A DNA stretch of 64,000 bases from Scatophagus argus (lineage: Eukaryota; Chordata; Actinopteri; Scatophagidae): contig NC_058514.1 of the NCBI RefSeq assembly GCF_020382885.2, positions 12,200,249 to 12,264,248 on the forward strand, in the 5' to 3' direction. The position numbers were made by a program, and so were the translations under genes. The first letter of the stretch is position 1. Each line of letters begins with the position of its first letter. The notes beneath the pieces were generated by a model that was given only the letters and a program-made list of their open reading frames with translations, searched no databases and was not told where the DNA came from. Shown in pieces: positions 25,149 through 37,404 of the stretch.

Positions 25149-25967
25149 GTAAGTACTCTGTGTCTCTCATGCGAACATGTGTCTGAGTCTGGTGTATTGA
25201 GATAGACAGTGTTTTAGTCTGTATTACAATAGTTTTCTGGTAGGTTTGAATAGGATATTTGTCTAATTCTTAAGATTTATTTGGTCTGTAAAGCTCGTGT
25301 TCTGTGTTGTTAAAACAAACAGAATGTGCTGTATTGGCTGTCCAAAGACCCCAGATGTGCCTGCAGAAACAATTTGGATTTTTCTATTTAATCTAAGGAG
25401 GAATCAAAAGCCATCAAATATATATGTTAATAGTGTAAAAAATATGTGTAAGTCTCACACAGTGACTAAAGAGAAAATTAATAAACAACTGTTTTGTTGA
25501 TCAGTTAACAATTCATGTGATTCTTCAAGCAAGAATGCAGGAATGACAATTATTCTCCAGTTCCAGCTTCTCAGTTAGGAGGATTTGCTACTTTTCTTTG
25601 TCTTTTGTGATAACCAATTTAAAATTTGGGTAATTTTTTTTTTTCATTTTCTGACATTTTATAAGATAATATCAACTGATGAATCAAGTACGGTAAGTTA
25701 ATTGTCAGATTAATCGATAATGAACATTATTTTTTATTTGAAACTCAAGAAGAACATTCATCTGTACTGACTGTAGATGAATTCTAGACTGGTGAATTAA
25801 CAATCAAGACAATATGTTTGTATATGTTAAATTCTGACATGTATTCTGATAATGTTCATAATTTGGTAAGTTTCTATGTTGCTGTTGTTTGTCTGGTTTG
25901 TCCTTGCTCATCATCATAATAAATCGAACTGTATCTACCGCATAGATCCAGGCAATCATCCTACACC

Positions 25968-26951
25968 ATGTATCACCTGAGGGTCCCTGTGCTTCTCCTG
26001 GTGCTGATTGTGCTGCTGCGCAGCGTCACCACTGCCCCAAGTTATGGGTAAGTGTGAATGTTACAAGCACAGTAATACATGAGCTCTATGGTGCGTCGAT
26101 GCTGTGACCTGAAAAATATGTATATATTTAGTGATGCACAGTGGCAAGCAGTTTCACTTTGTTTAAACTGTGATCGTATCAGATCATACACCAGCTTAAT
26201 GACAATTGTCTTAGCAGGCAGGAAACCAATATAGGAGTTTAACCTGAGGTCAGCAGATAAGTATATGAATATCCTGGAAATTGTGCGATAAGAAGGGCTG
26301 TAATGTTCTGTGTGAGGAGGAGCGGGGCACTGATAACTCTGGAGGTGGAAGCCAATTGTGCTCGCCTATGAGAAAGAGCTTCGTTGAGCAACTCAGAGGG
26401 CACTAAGTGGCCACTTCTTCTTCTTGCTGTCGGAGTTAGTGGATGTTTTTGAAGAGGGTATCATTAGCTATCAGTGTGAAACGGTTTGGCCCTTTTCCCC
26501 CTGTGATTCAGGCACTTCAGTCCCAGCTCCTCCAGCGAGCGAGAAAACGCTCTCCCGGACAGTGAAGGCTGGTTAGCTCCTGAGATAAGCGCCAACCCAT
26601 TTCTCGGCCTCATTGGTGCAAGGCCACAAAGAGGACTCACAGCTATGAACAGGTGATGGCATTTAGAGAAATCAGCTGCTGTATAAAATCCCTATTACAA
26701 GAAAAGACATTCTGTCTGAGTGTGACTGTGGGGTCAGTGCATCTCTCACTTTCAGTACTTTCTTTAACCCTCCCAGTCACCACGTAGAGAAGAGGAAATG
26801 CAACACAGCCACCTGTGTCACCCAAAGGCTAGCAGACTTCTTGGTCCGTTCCAGCAACACCATTGGTACCGTCTACGCACCGACCAATGTTGGGTCTGCC
26901 ACCTACGGAAAGAGGGACCTGCTGCAGCTTCCCAGCTACCTGCCTCTCTAG
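25968..26951 (+). CDS. iapp: Islet amyloid polypeptide (amylin) precursor, 131 aa
   Basis: IAPP is a pancreatic beta-cell hormone of the calcitonin/CGRP family. Coding exons are 25968-26047, 26512-26652 and 26777-26951 (stop TAG), 396 bases in total. Exon 1 gives a hydrophobic signal peptide (LLLVLIVLL, then likely cleavage after SVTTA). Exon 2 gives a propeptide of about 47 residues. Exon 3 gives a VEKR processing site, the 37-residue hormone (26796-26906), then GKR for C-terminal amidation, then a short tail. The hormone starts KCNTATC, so Cys2 and Cys7 form the conserved ring, and it ends in Tyr-amide. Compared with the human peptide it has Arg18 and, in the amyloid core, TIGTVYAP with Pro29. 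The propeptide exon is additional to the human gene structure. The gene lies between SLCO1 and pyroxd1, as in mammals. Identification is secure from the hormone sequence. Confidence 0.97.
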
Positions 26952-27335
26952 TACAGACTGAGGAAGCTCAGCCAGCACTCCCAGTGCTCTGTGACATAAC
27001 CAGACATCTTATGTAACAATGATTATGAGAAAGGCATTCATAATGATGACAGTGATGGTAATAATGATGATTCTGAACAGAGGTTTCTTGTTTGTTTTAT
27101 AGACTTTAAGAAACAGTGCCTTTAATTTCAAATCATCAGTGTCAATACTTGTTTTGTTTTGGGTTTATTTTTTTTGGCTTTGTGTGTGTTGTGGCTCTGT
27201 TAATGCCTGTACCACAAAGACATGACGTGAATATAAAAATACATCAAAGTAAATAAGAAAACAATAAACAAAAGAAAACCGATGTAAAGCCATATGAAAT
27301 AAATGTTATCTGTTGGATTTGATAATAAAATTGTT
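26952..27335 (+). other. iapp: iapp 3' UTR with clustered poly(A) signals
   Basis: Three AATAAA hexamers lie close together at 27263-27268, 27298-27303 and 27324-27329. The UTR is about 310-390 bases. Confidence 0.55.
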
Positions 27336-29550
27336 AAAACATATTTTTTAAAGCTCTTTGTGTGTTTTAAGCCACATTATTGCATATCAATGACAACTGC
27401 ACAAAGGAGTCCATTGAAGCAACTGAAAGTGTTAGATTTTGATAACAAGCTCCCAACTTACTTTCCCAGTTAATTTGCAAACAAAAATGGGTTTCATTGT
27501 GTTTCTCTGTAGGTAAGGGAGCCATTCAGCAGATCAGATGAACATTAACTACATTAGTCATGAGATGTTATAATGTCGTTTGCTGCGTGTTGCCGAGGTT
27601 AACCTTCAGCCTCAGATTTTATGCCATCTTATGTTTTCAAGAAATAGCTTAACATTTTATTTATTATTTGCTTTCTTGCTAAGCTGCTCTCACGTGATAT
27701 GAAATTTGCTCTTGGCTCATGAAAGAACAGTGCATAATGCTTTCAACCCCTCATTTTTGCTCAAGTATTTTGACTTCACTAGTCTGAGAAAATTGTTGTA
27801 CTCAGTCTCATTTAAGGGTCAACCATAGACCTTTGTATGACCCCACCCCCCAGGCTTTGAGCTGGAGTCATCTGTACTCCTCGGGCCCCCCAGAAGAAGA
27901 TTAAAAAGACAAATAAGTAAAATGCCAGGCTGTTACTTTGAGTTAACTTCATGACATTTCCCTGTATTAAATATTTCCTACATTACTTAAAGAAGTAAAG
28001 ATGTATTATTCAGAACTAATGAAAGTGGCTACATGACGAAACATCTTCTGTCTCTATATTGTCCACAGTGTATTTGGAAAGTGTACAAAAATTGAAATGT
28101 GATATTTAAAAAAGAATACATGTCAGTATTTGATAGAAAATACTGCAGGCTGTTATGCATGATACCAGCATAGAATAGGCTTTTGAATAATGTAAGATTC
28201 ATATTTATTATGTAGCACAATAGCTCATTTTTATTATGCGTTGATAACTCTCTGTTGGTGGAGAGTAATCCATGATTTAGTTTCTGCATGGTTTTACATG
28301 TTTGTTTTTCTTCTGTCTTAATGCTGAATTGTTCAATATCCTCTATGGTGGACAGCATAGTTGCATTATATCGTATTTTATAGTGATGTTCATTTTGACA
28401 GCAGATTTTTCCATGATATTATTCACTTAATTGAAATTTGTAATATGTATCTATGTGTATTCTTAGAGTTTAAAGTCCAAGAAATATGGTCATGTTAATT
28501 AACTGCGATGCCATAATATAATCAATGTCAATCTCCCCCCTGTCTGAATTTAACTCCTGATTACATGTACTGTACTGTGAGTATCTAATCTATGTATTAT
28601 GTTACAATTTAGTGGGTGTTTGTGACATTTGGTTCATTGTAAAAATCACTTGATTAATTTCAGAAGCAGCATTGTTTCAATATTATGGTCAAGTGCCCTA
28701 CGGTCCATTTAGCATCCACAGCAGCATCCACGAGCACTTTTTTATTAATGAATAATAAAATTCATGTTGCATACATTTAGTACAGTCAGTGTTTTTATTA
28801 TATAAACAAACACTATTTGTCCATATTCCCTTGTGTGACAGAATTATGATCACTGTATTCCATATAGTCATGTGTTGTCCTCCAGCAGGGGTTATTCGGG
28901 GTAAAGTAATAAAAATCAAGAGGGGAAGTATGACGCACAGCATTAACCTGTGTTTGATTACCACTGACCTGATCATCTCAGACACTGACAGCAATACTCC
29001 CATGCATGGTTAACACCAGCATAAAAGGTTTTTCAAAAATAGAACAAGTGCTGGCTTTTGCTGATGAATCCAAAAACAATATGGCCATTATCCATCAAAC
29101 ACCCCGAAAGAGAACGGGGATCGTGTCAAGATCTGTCGATCACTTCATGTAAAATCACAAAATGGCACTGTACTTCAACCGTTATCTGGTGGTGAGTTGT
29201 TTATCAGTGCGCTAATGACGGATGATGAATGTTTTGATGGAATTTCAGATCTGAGTTTTGACCTGGTGACCACATTAATCTCTGACATTTAAGATACACT
29301 TGTGATCCAAATATAAACAAGAGGGTTGTCCTACCAACAAAATTCAAAACAAAGGATTGTAACCTGCTCTCATTGCAAAATTGATTTACAGTTTTTTTAT
29401 ACAAGGACAAGAGCCACACAACAGATAAATCAATTTATATTCTTAATATTTTCTGATGCTACCAATAACAGAATACTCTTTTATTGTCAAATGTTGCTGT
29501 AAAAAAACAAATATACTGCACATACTCTGTCCATCCATAGTGAAACCAAT
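27336..29550. other. Intergenic spacer downstream of iapp
   Basis: AT-rich sequence with no recognisable exon, RNA gene or defined repeat boundary. Short ORFs on both strands have no family features. Confidence 0.5.
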
Positions 29551-29559
29551 GCAGAAGTG

Positions 29560-30022
29560 CCTTAAATCTCCATTCTTTCTAATAACAGGGAGTGCAGGAG
29601 AGTAATTGAATAATGGTCTGCCCTTTGCAGCTATAACAGCTTCCACTCTTCTGGCAAGGCTTTCCACAAGAGTGTTTTATGTGGGAATTTTTGCCCCATT
29701 CATACAGTAGAGAATTTGTGAGGTCAGACATTGGACCAAAAGGCCTGGCTCGCAATCTCTGTCCCAGATCATCCCAAATGTTTTTGATGGGTTTGAGGTC
29801 AGGGCTCTGTGCCAGTCAAGCTCTTCCACACCAAACCAATCCAACCATGTCTTTATGGGCTTTGCTTTGTGCACTGGAGCACAGTCATGCTGGAATAGAA
29901 AAGGGCCTTCCCTAAACTGTTGCCACAAAGTTGGACGCATAACATTGTCCAAAATGTTTCAGTGTGTTTCAACCCAACCCCTGAAAACCTACGCTTGTCC
30001 AAATACTTTTGGCTATATAGTG
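29560..30022 (-). mobile_element. Tc1/mariner-like transposon remnant, transposase on minus strand
   Basis: On the minus strand the end cactatatagccaaaagtat leads into transposase fragments. These include PTLWQQFREGPFLFQHDCAP, FGVEELDW and, after frame breaks, ARRVEAVIAAKG, the C-terminal block of this family. The catalytic Asp motif (FQHD) is present, but the region of the final acidic residue is frameshifted, so no active enzyme can be made. It is the same family as 17393-17672, in the opposite orientation. Confidence 0.85.
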
Positions 30023-30639
30023 TCTTACAAATTGGTCTATATTTTCAGTTATTGGTTATAATCACACAAAATACTATGGTTACTTTATGACAATAATGAC
30101 AAGATTTATCTATAGGGTTAAAAAAAAAGGTAAGAATTGGGCTTAAACTCTTTCATAGGTCTGCATAAGTAGCTAGAGTATAGAGATAAATAGTTAACTC
30201 TGATTTAACTACCGCTGCAAATGTGCGGAAAAAATGTAATTAATTAAAAAAAAACTATGCCCACAAACAAAACGCCATATTTAATATAATTAGGTTGACA
30301 ATCTGCAATTATATGGAATAACCTGGATAGGTGTCTAACAATTAAACAACAAACAGCCCTTTGACAATTGTTTTTAAAAACCACTCATGACTTTACATAC
30401 ATTTACTTCTAGATAATAGGAATGCAATGCAATGCAGTTCAGTCATCATGACTTTTAATTATTACATCTTTGCGCTCCCTACTGAGATGTTTCAAAATGT
30501 CTCTTGTGAAAAAGGGTCTGTATTGTTACGAGATTTTAATGTGTTTTTTAGTTATTTTTTAAGAATTTTGTTATCTTTACTGTTGTGGTAAAGAACTTCA
30601 CTAGATGTTTCCACTTTTTTACTTCTAGCAATCAATTAC

Positions 30640-30935
30640 ACCTGTTCGTCTCAGCGCGTCCCTCAGGAAGTGCGCTTGGTAAGCTCCCCCTGCTGCTTGC
30701 CGTAGTTAACTGTAAACACGGAAGTTACGTTGTTCTAGTGTTCTGTTTTCATATGCTAAAAGAGAATTTGCTCAGCTAGCTATCACAGCGACGTTTTGAC
30801 ACTCTTCCCAACGAGTAGTTGGGTCTTAAATTCTTATCAAGGTGTCCACGTTGAGATAAAGAAAGACGAAATACAAAATCGACCGTTTGACCATCTCCCT
30901 CTGTCGCTAAATGCAAGGGAGCTAGCGTTAGCTAT
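30640..30935 (+). promoter_or_regulatory. pyroxd1: Candidate pyroxd1 promoter and 5' UTR
   Basis: This stretch has more CpG than its surroundings, no TATA box and an ETS-type CGGAAGT at 30719-30725, as in many housekeeping promoters. A four-codon upstream ORF (ATG at 30911, TAG ending at 30925) precedes the start codon at 30936. The exact transcription start is not visible. Confidence 0.4.
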
Positions 30936-33900
30936 ATGTCGTTTACTGAGCAATTTTCTAAGCAAGGGATGACAGATAAAAAAGAGAAAACATTTAGGTT
31001 TGTGATTGTGGGAGGTGGCATCGCGGGAGTGACATGTGTTGAGCAGGTGATAATGAATTGATTAGTAACAAGTTAAGCCTACACGAATAAATCTATTCAC
31101 CTACATGCATAGGCTTCACTTCAGTGATGTATGTTATGTAGACTTAACATCAACTTTCTCTGACAGCTATCATCCCAGATGCCGTCAGCTGACGTGGCTC
31201 TGATTACAGCAGGTCCCCATATCAAGGCAGTGACCAACTATAAACAGGTCAGGATGATGATGATAATAATGGCGTTCGTTGTTGTACATAGGTTACACTC
31301 ATTTTGTATATTTGCTTACGACTGGCAATGAATGCATGGAGTCACCCACTAAATGATGACAACATCAATTATGAAACTTATTTTGTTCTACTCGGCAAGG
31401 TGTCCAGGACTCTGGAAGAGTTTGATGTTGAGGAAAGACCATCCAGTGTTTTAGAAGAGAAATTTCCCAACCTGACTGTCATCCACTCCGCTGTCAGATC
31501 ACTTCACACACAGTCTCATGTAAGCAACTGATTTGTCGAGTATAAAAATAAATGCAGTAATTTGTATTTCATATTGTTGTGTGTTCACATGGCATGTTGG
31601 AGTGCTGTAGGTTTGATCTGCTAGATTTAATAAGAAAGGAACCCAACAGCTGTAACTGTGAGTAACAAATGTTGTGATTCCACATTAGTTGTGTACTGAT
31701 TACATGGTTGCAATAAAATGCACCAGGTCAATACAAAGGCTGTCTACTATTGCCACCTTGTGGACATTTGGTTTCAGCATGTGCTCTAAGTACAGGAACT
31801 GCTTATGTTTTTTTGTTGATGTCAAAGTACTCCGCTGTTTCCCCTTCTTTTGTCTATTCTCAGTCTGTGGAAACTGCAGATGGTCGTGTTTTTGGTTATG
31901 AGAAGCTGTGTATCTGCAGTGGGGCCAGACCCAAGCTCCTAACCCAGGACAACCCTTATGTTCTGGGAATACGGGACACAGACAGCGCGCAGGTACCACC
32001 TCATCATGCAGTCTCTCCCTCAGACTCTGCTACAGAAGCTAGAATGAGTTTGTTCAAAGAAAAAGAAAATCCTGCAATTATATTTTGTTTGTCTTTCGTT
32101 CTGCACACCATTTTCTTTCTTCCATCCATTCGTGGGAATGTCCCTGCTTTAAGTACAGTAAATTCCACTGAATCTTGACTCTGTGTGCACAAGTGCATCC
32201 AGTAACATTTCAACACTTGCGGCTGCTACAGTATCTTGTTGCAAGTGTATAAATATGAAGACTGTAACAGTGTGCATACAGTTATAGAAATTGTCTAGAC
32301 ATGTCCCTCTAATCTGCAGACAGTCAGAATGATTGCATTGAAAATAGAACCTCCTTACTCTGTGAAACAAAAAATATACAACATGTTTTTTCTTGTGTTT
32401 GTGTATCAGGAGTTTCAGAAGCGGTTGTCTAAAGCAAAGAGAATTGTTGTTGTTGGCAATGGAGGGATTGCCTTAGAATTAGTGTAAGTAAAGAAATCGA
32501 TTGTCACTGTTTAGAACAATGTGTTGCTTGTGTTCTAGTACTTTTGACAAATCATGTTTATGGAAATTGAATAAAGAACATTGACTGTTCGCTCAAGTCA
32601 GTTCTTCTGAACATGTTCTGTGTAGACATGAGGTTGAGGGCTGCGAGGTGGTCTGGGCTGTGAAGGACAAGGCCATAGGAAACACCTTCTTCGATGCTGG
32701 GGCGGCACAATTTCTCATCCCAACGCTTGAGGCTGAAAAACCAGAAGGAGCTGTTTCCTGTAAGAGAACTCGCTACACCACTGAGGATCCAGTGCCCGGA
32801 GCATCTCAGACCTTCACAGCAGGTCTTCATTAGATTTATTCAAATGTCTTCTCTTATGCTGCATTACAGTCTGTGCCAAGATCATCATATTCTTGATTTC
32901 TTTTTAATACAAATTGCAATCATTGCTTTGCTGTGTGTGTGAACTTTCAGATAGAAGTGCACAAGGCCGTGGTTCTGGTCCCACAGAGGCTGGCAGTGCC
33001 CTCGGCCCAGACTGGCATGAAGGAATAGTTCTTCGAGGAGCTGAGCAGGTGAGATACCTTGTGTCCCTTTGTTACTGTTTGGCTCAATGCCGATACTAAA
33101 GCATGCAAGTCAGCTTGGGAATAGAGATGCTCCAAATCCAACTTTTTTAGTCCAGCATCTTGTACTAATCCGATACTAATGTTTGATTAATAAGCCGTAT
33201 GGCTCACTGTGTGGAAGAGACTGGGATCATTCCTTTATGTGTAAGGACTTGATTTTTAACATTGCTTTCTTAAATTTGTAAAAGAAAAGCTAGCAAATAA
33301 ATACATAACTATAAATGTACTTCTAAAATGTTATCCTATACGCAGTTGGCCCATTGTACCTGATACCCAATCCAGCTATCTGAGTCGATATCAGACCAAT
33401 AACAGTATCTGTAAAATCGGTGCATCTCTACTTGGGAAGGATGTCACCTTCTGCAGATAAGTCAGCATGTATCTTGACCTTCTGTTCTGTTATACCTTTC
33501 TCCCCCGTCATGGGTCTGTTCTCCCTGCTGGTGTGAGCTCAGGTATCCCGCAGAGTTTTATTGGAATACCAGTGCGAGGTGGAAAGGATCTTCACCTCCG
33601 AGGAGCTGCTCAGTTCCCTACAGCAAACACTCAGACATGAGAATGGTGAGAACTAGATTTGTTTGCTCCCTTTGTTTGTTTTTTTTTTTGGTTTTGTTTC
33701 TTGGTCTGTGTAACTTTTCATTCCTCCTCTTAGCAGAATCATGGCCACTTTATGTCCAGCTGACCAATGGCAAAACATTTGGCTGTGATTTTGTTGTCAG
33801 TGCCACCGGTGTGGTGCCAAACACGGAGCCATTTCTCCATGGCAACAAGGTAAGGTAAAATCTCTTGTCCTTCCAGTTCTTTTAAGTGGGTCAGCACTGT

Positions 33901-36325
33901 CAGTCTGCATCTTCTAGTGTCTGTTCACAGTTTTATGTTGTGTAACTCCATTATTATGAGTTCTAGCTACTATTTGCTTTGCCTTTTTGTGAGTGTCCCA
34001 ATAAACATGTTCTCGCAACCCATCAAGTTCAAATGTACGCGCAAATCTGTCAGTAATCTTTAAAAACATCATTCTAAATATGTGGATTTGTTTTGCAAAA
34101 ATAACCCTTGTCTAACTGTGTGCACTGTTGGTAAACAGTCAAACAGTGGCAGAAAACCGTGCAAAGCACTCAGGTGTTGTGTGTTAATGCCTCTAGATGT
34201 CACTGAAGGACAGATGAGCTTTTATCATCCTAGTTAAAAGCTTTAATTCCCCACATAAAGCCACATCATTGACATAAGTGTTAGTGTTTACAGCAAAGAG
34301 ACTGAATTAACTTTGTTTTTCCTGTTTATTTCGCATTTGAGAATATACAGTATAAATCATGCACTGGCTCGTAACAATAATAACTTTTATTCGGTATTTA
34401 GTTTGCACTGGCAGATGATGGTGGCTTGCAGGTAGATGACCACATGATGACATCAGAACCAGATGTGTATGCTGCAGGAGATGTGTGCACTGCATGCTGG
34501 GAACACAGTCCACTGTGGCAGCAGGTAAGCTAACAGACAAGTTGTTGGATCAGTCTGGGCAGAATGGCACTTTTAGAAACTGCAGTATGTAGGACAGCAC
34601 ACAGTTGGATTATGACAGATTATTTGCTTTCAGACTAAATGATGTTATCTTCCACGTCTGAATACCAAGTAGATCAAAGGGTGAAGAGTAAAGATTATAT
34701 GCATCATTTATTCTCATATACTTTTTCAATTTTCACACAATATTTGAATTTACAGCAGGGTAGTACTGAAAATGGATGTGGAAACATACATTATAAAAAT
34801 ACACCAGTCAGCCCCAACATTAAAACCAACTGCTTAATATTTTGTAGGCCCCTCTTGTGCTGCCAAAACAGCTCTGACCTATCAGGGGAAAGGACACAGG
34901 ACCACTGGGAGTATTTTGTGGTCCCCAGCATCAGAATGTTGGATCCTTTGGGTACACCCACGTGATTGCCAGAATCCAAGGTTTCCCTGCAGAACGTTGC
35001 ATTGTGAACATGTGATTAGTTTTATTCACTTCACCTGTCAGTGGTGTTAATGTTGTGGCTGATCAGTGTATACAATAATATACCTTATTTTGGTCTGTGC
35101 TGGAGTTATTCTGTGTAAAATCAACACCGTTATAATTCACCTGTCAGTCTGTCTTGATATGAGTCCATTTAGATCAAGAAAACAGGCTTGTTTCAGTTCC
35201 TCTGGCACTGGCAGGAAAGCTAAAAAGAACATTTCATATATTTCTCTGCTCCAGATAAACAGCGTTACATTTCCTGTATTTGTGTGGGTTTTGTGTGCAG
35301 ATGCGTTTGTGGACGCAGGCCCGTCAGATGGGTTGGTATGCCAGCCGCTGTATGGCAGCGCACATCCTGTCTGAAACAATAGAACTGGACTTCTGCTTTG
35401 AACTCTTCTCACACATTACCAAATTCTTCAGCTACAAGGTGAGTTACATTTCACTGGAGGGGATTGAAAGCATTTGAATAATAACCAATCTGTTAATCAT
35501 CTACTGTGCGAATTCTAAAAATTTCCCATTACTTTTAAGACTCCTGAAGGTCATTTCAAAGTGCTGCTCAGTGCCCTCTTCTTTCTACCTCTAAACTCAT
35601 TCACACTGTGCATTTAACTTCCTGTCTGCCTGTCATTCCACAGGTCGTCCTGCTAGGCAAATTTAACGGCCAGGGGCTGGGGTCCGACCAGGAGCTGCTG
35701 GTGCGCTGTACCAAAGGCCAGGAGTATGTCAAGGTGATACTGAAGAGAATTACAATGTAGTAATAGTCTTGTGTGTTAAAGTGTCCAGTGTTTTTTAACA
35801 GTTGCAGTCTCATTTTAGTTAATCAACATCAATACACTTTTATACAAAAGTGAATCTTTATGTAAGGCTCATGTAAGTCTATCAAAGGCTTAAGTTGTTT
35901 GTTTCTTGACCACCGACATTCCTGTGGAGAATATGCCATATGAATTTTTGTGACTGTATGAAGGGAGCAGTTGTTTTTCATGCTGGTGATGAGCCAGGAG
36001 CAAAAAAAAAAGGATCAGTTGATTATTTGTAATAACCGCAGATATAACAGAATGGCATCCGAAGACTTATTTTTCATTCGTCATTGCAATAATTTCATCC
36101 GCCACAGGGGAAATCGCCACGCCTGGCTTCATTTTCACAATTATTCCCCCTGTATTTATGTTGCAGGTTGTGCTCAGCGGAGGTAGGATGGTGGGAGCGG
36201 TGCTTATCGGAGAAACAGACATGGAGGAGACCTTTGAAAACCTAATCCTCAATCAGATGGATCTGACCCCGTATGGAGAGGAGCTGCTCAACCCCAACAT
36301 TGATATAGAGGACTACTTTGATTAA
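30936..36325 (+). CDS. pyroxd1: Pyridine nucleotide-disulfide oxidoreductase domain-containing protein 1
   Basis: PYROXD1 is a class I pyridine nucleotide-disulfide oxidoreductase; in humans it is a nuclear/sarcomeric flavoprotein linked to myopathy and to protection of the tRNA ligase complex. Exons: 30936-31046, 31167-31247, 31400-31519, 31864-31992, 32410-32483, 32626-32822, 32951-33048, 33543-33645, 33734-33849, 34402-34524, 35301-35438, 35644-35733 and 36167-36325 (TAA), giving 512 aa against 500 in human. The N-terminal FAD-binding [13 protein letters not shown] lies at residues 22-34. A second Rossmann motif, [13 protein letters not shown], is in exon 5. The ATG (SATGVVPN, exon 9) and GD (YAAGDVCTA, exon 10) flavin motifs are present. 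It ends NIDIEDYFD, as in human. No CxxC redox pair is present, which is typical of PYROXD1. Exon 9 has a tandem TAGCAG acceptor. Introns 7 and 10 contain MITEs. Confidence 0.96.
33114..33438. mobile_element. hAT-type MITE with 8-bp target-site duplication
   Basis: A 309-base element (33122-33430) starts TAGAGATGCTCC and ends in the inverted counterpart GGTGCATCTCTA. It is flanked by a perfect 8-bp direct repeat, CTTGGGAA, at 33114-33121 and 33431-33438. Short terminal inverted repeats plus an 8-bp duplication define a hAT-superfamily insertion. There is no transposase. It lies in pyroxd1 intron 7. Confidence 0.85.
34800..35070. mobile_element. TA-flanked MITE with long terminal inverted repeats
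   Basis: A 267-base element (34802-35068) has ends CACCAGTCAGCCCCAACATT and, reverse-complemented, CACTGATCAGCCACAACATT. The similarity runs inward for about 30 bases. A TA dinucleotide on each side (34800-34801, 35069-35070) suggests Tc1/mariner-type transposition. There is no ORF of a transposase. It lies in pyroxd1 intron 10. Confidence 0.8.
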
Positions 36326-36465
36326 TGGTGATAGGGGTTATTTAGGGGTATCCCAAATTCACAAATCATGCAAGATAGATGACAATGAAGCTTGATTTTG
36401 GTTCTTGTTAATGCATTTGTATATTTAAGAATGTGTTTTTGCTTTAAAATAAATTATTTTCAGAA
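36326..36465 (+). other. pyroxd1: pyroxd1 3' UTR and poly(A) signal
   Basis: AATAAA at 36448-36453 lies about 125 bases after the stop codon, giving a compact UTR. Confidence 0.6.
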
Positions 36466-37400
36466 CCAAGTGCATTAAGTTACTGCTGGAGAGATATGTT
36501 TAGAAATGGTGTCTTCATTTAGTTGTAGGGTGACACAAGAATGGGATGTGTTCAGCAATACATGGAGGTTAAAGAAAGAAAATCCTTTTGTTGCTGTGTT
36601 GTCTTAGTGAAACTTGATCGAATTTCTATCTAAACAGCAACTACAGCTCCTCCTCTGCCTCAGCAGGCGTTGTAACAATAGACCTTATCAAGCTTACACA
36701 ATGCTATCTATTGTGTCGTGGATAAGTTTGCTGTTGGGGATGTTGCTATTCGAAAATCCCCCGAAAAGCCACATTTGAAAGGACAAGAAACAGAAGTAAA
36801 GTGGAAAGAGTAATCTCCATAGAATTTAAATGTGTTTCCACTTGCCAGTTAGCCTACAGATTTCACGTTTGTAGAATTGTGTTATTTAGGTCAGTGGTTC
36901 ACCACCATGAGCCTGCCCACCTTGACTGATCTGCTGCCATTGGCTGGTAAGGGTTGATATGGCAACCTTTTAACTCACTTAACATTATGCAAAACGAGCA
37001 AAGATCAACATGTGTAAGACAGCAATAGCTGTAATAAGCTTACAGGAAGGGACGAGGAAACGTGAGTCTCCAAAAGACATGGAGGACGTAACAGCAATAA
37101 ACAATAATAAAAGGCACTCCCTTTCCTAAAGAGCTGCTGATAAGCTGCTGATGACTCCAAAGATACCATTATATATATATATATAGAAAGAGAGAGTATA
37201 TATATGTATATACAGACACTAAGTGGATGATGTTCTCCAAATGGATATAACCTCTCTGTATTGGACTACAGGCCTTTGCGGTGCTGACATTTAAAACGTT
37301 CAGATTTAGTACAAAGCTCATTCAAGTAGATGACGGATATGACGTTAGCAGCCTAGTGGCGTGACTTTTTTTCCCCAAGTGATCCGCCTAGTCCCGCCCT
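36466..37400. other. Intergenic spacer between pyroxd1 and etnk1
   Basis: No gene. There is a short TA/GA microsatellite at about 37170-37205. The right end grades into the etnk1 promoter. Confidence 0.5.
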
Positions 37401-37404
37401 ACTG

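Noticed and set aside
24604-25170. 188-codon open frame on the minus strand upstream of iapp
   Set aside because: Composition follows simple GT/GAT-rich sequence on the other strand (TYTHTNTLTH-like protein). No domain, and it overlaps the likely iapp promoter and first exon.
29443-29952. Minus-strand frames as host genes
   Set aside because: They are pieces of a Tc1 transposase broken by frameshifts.
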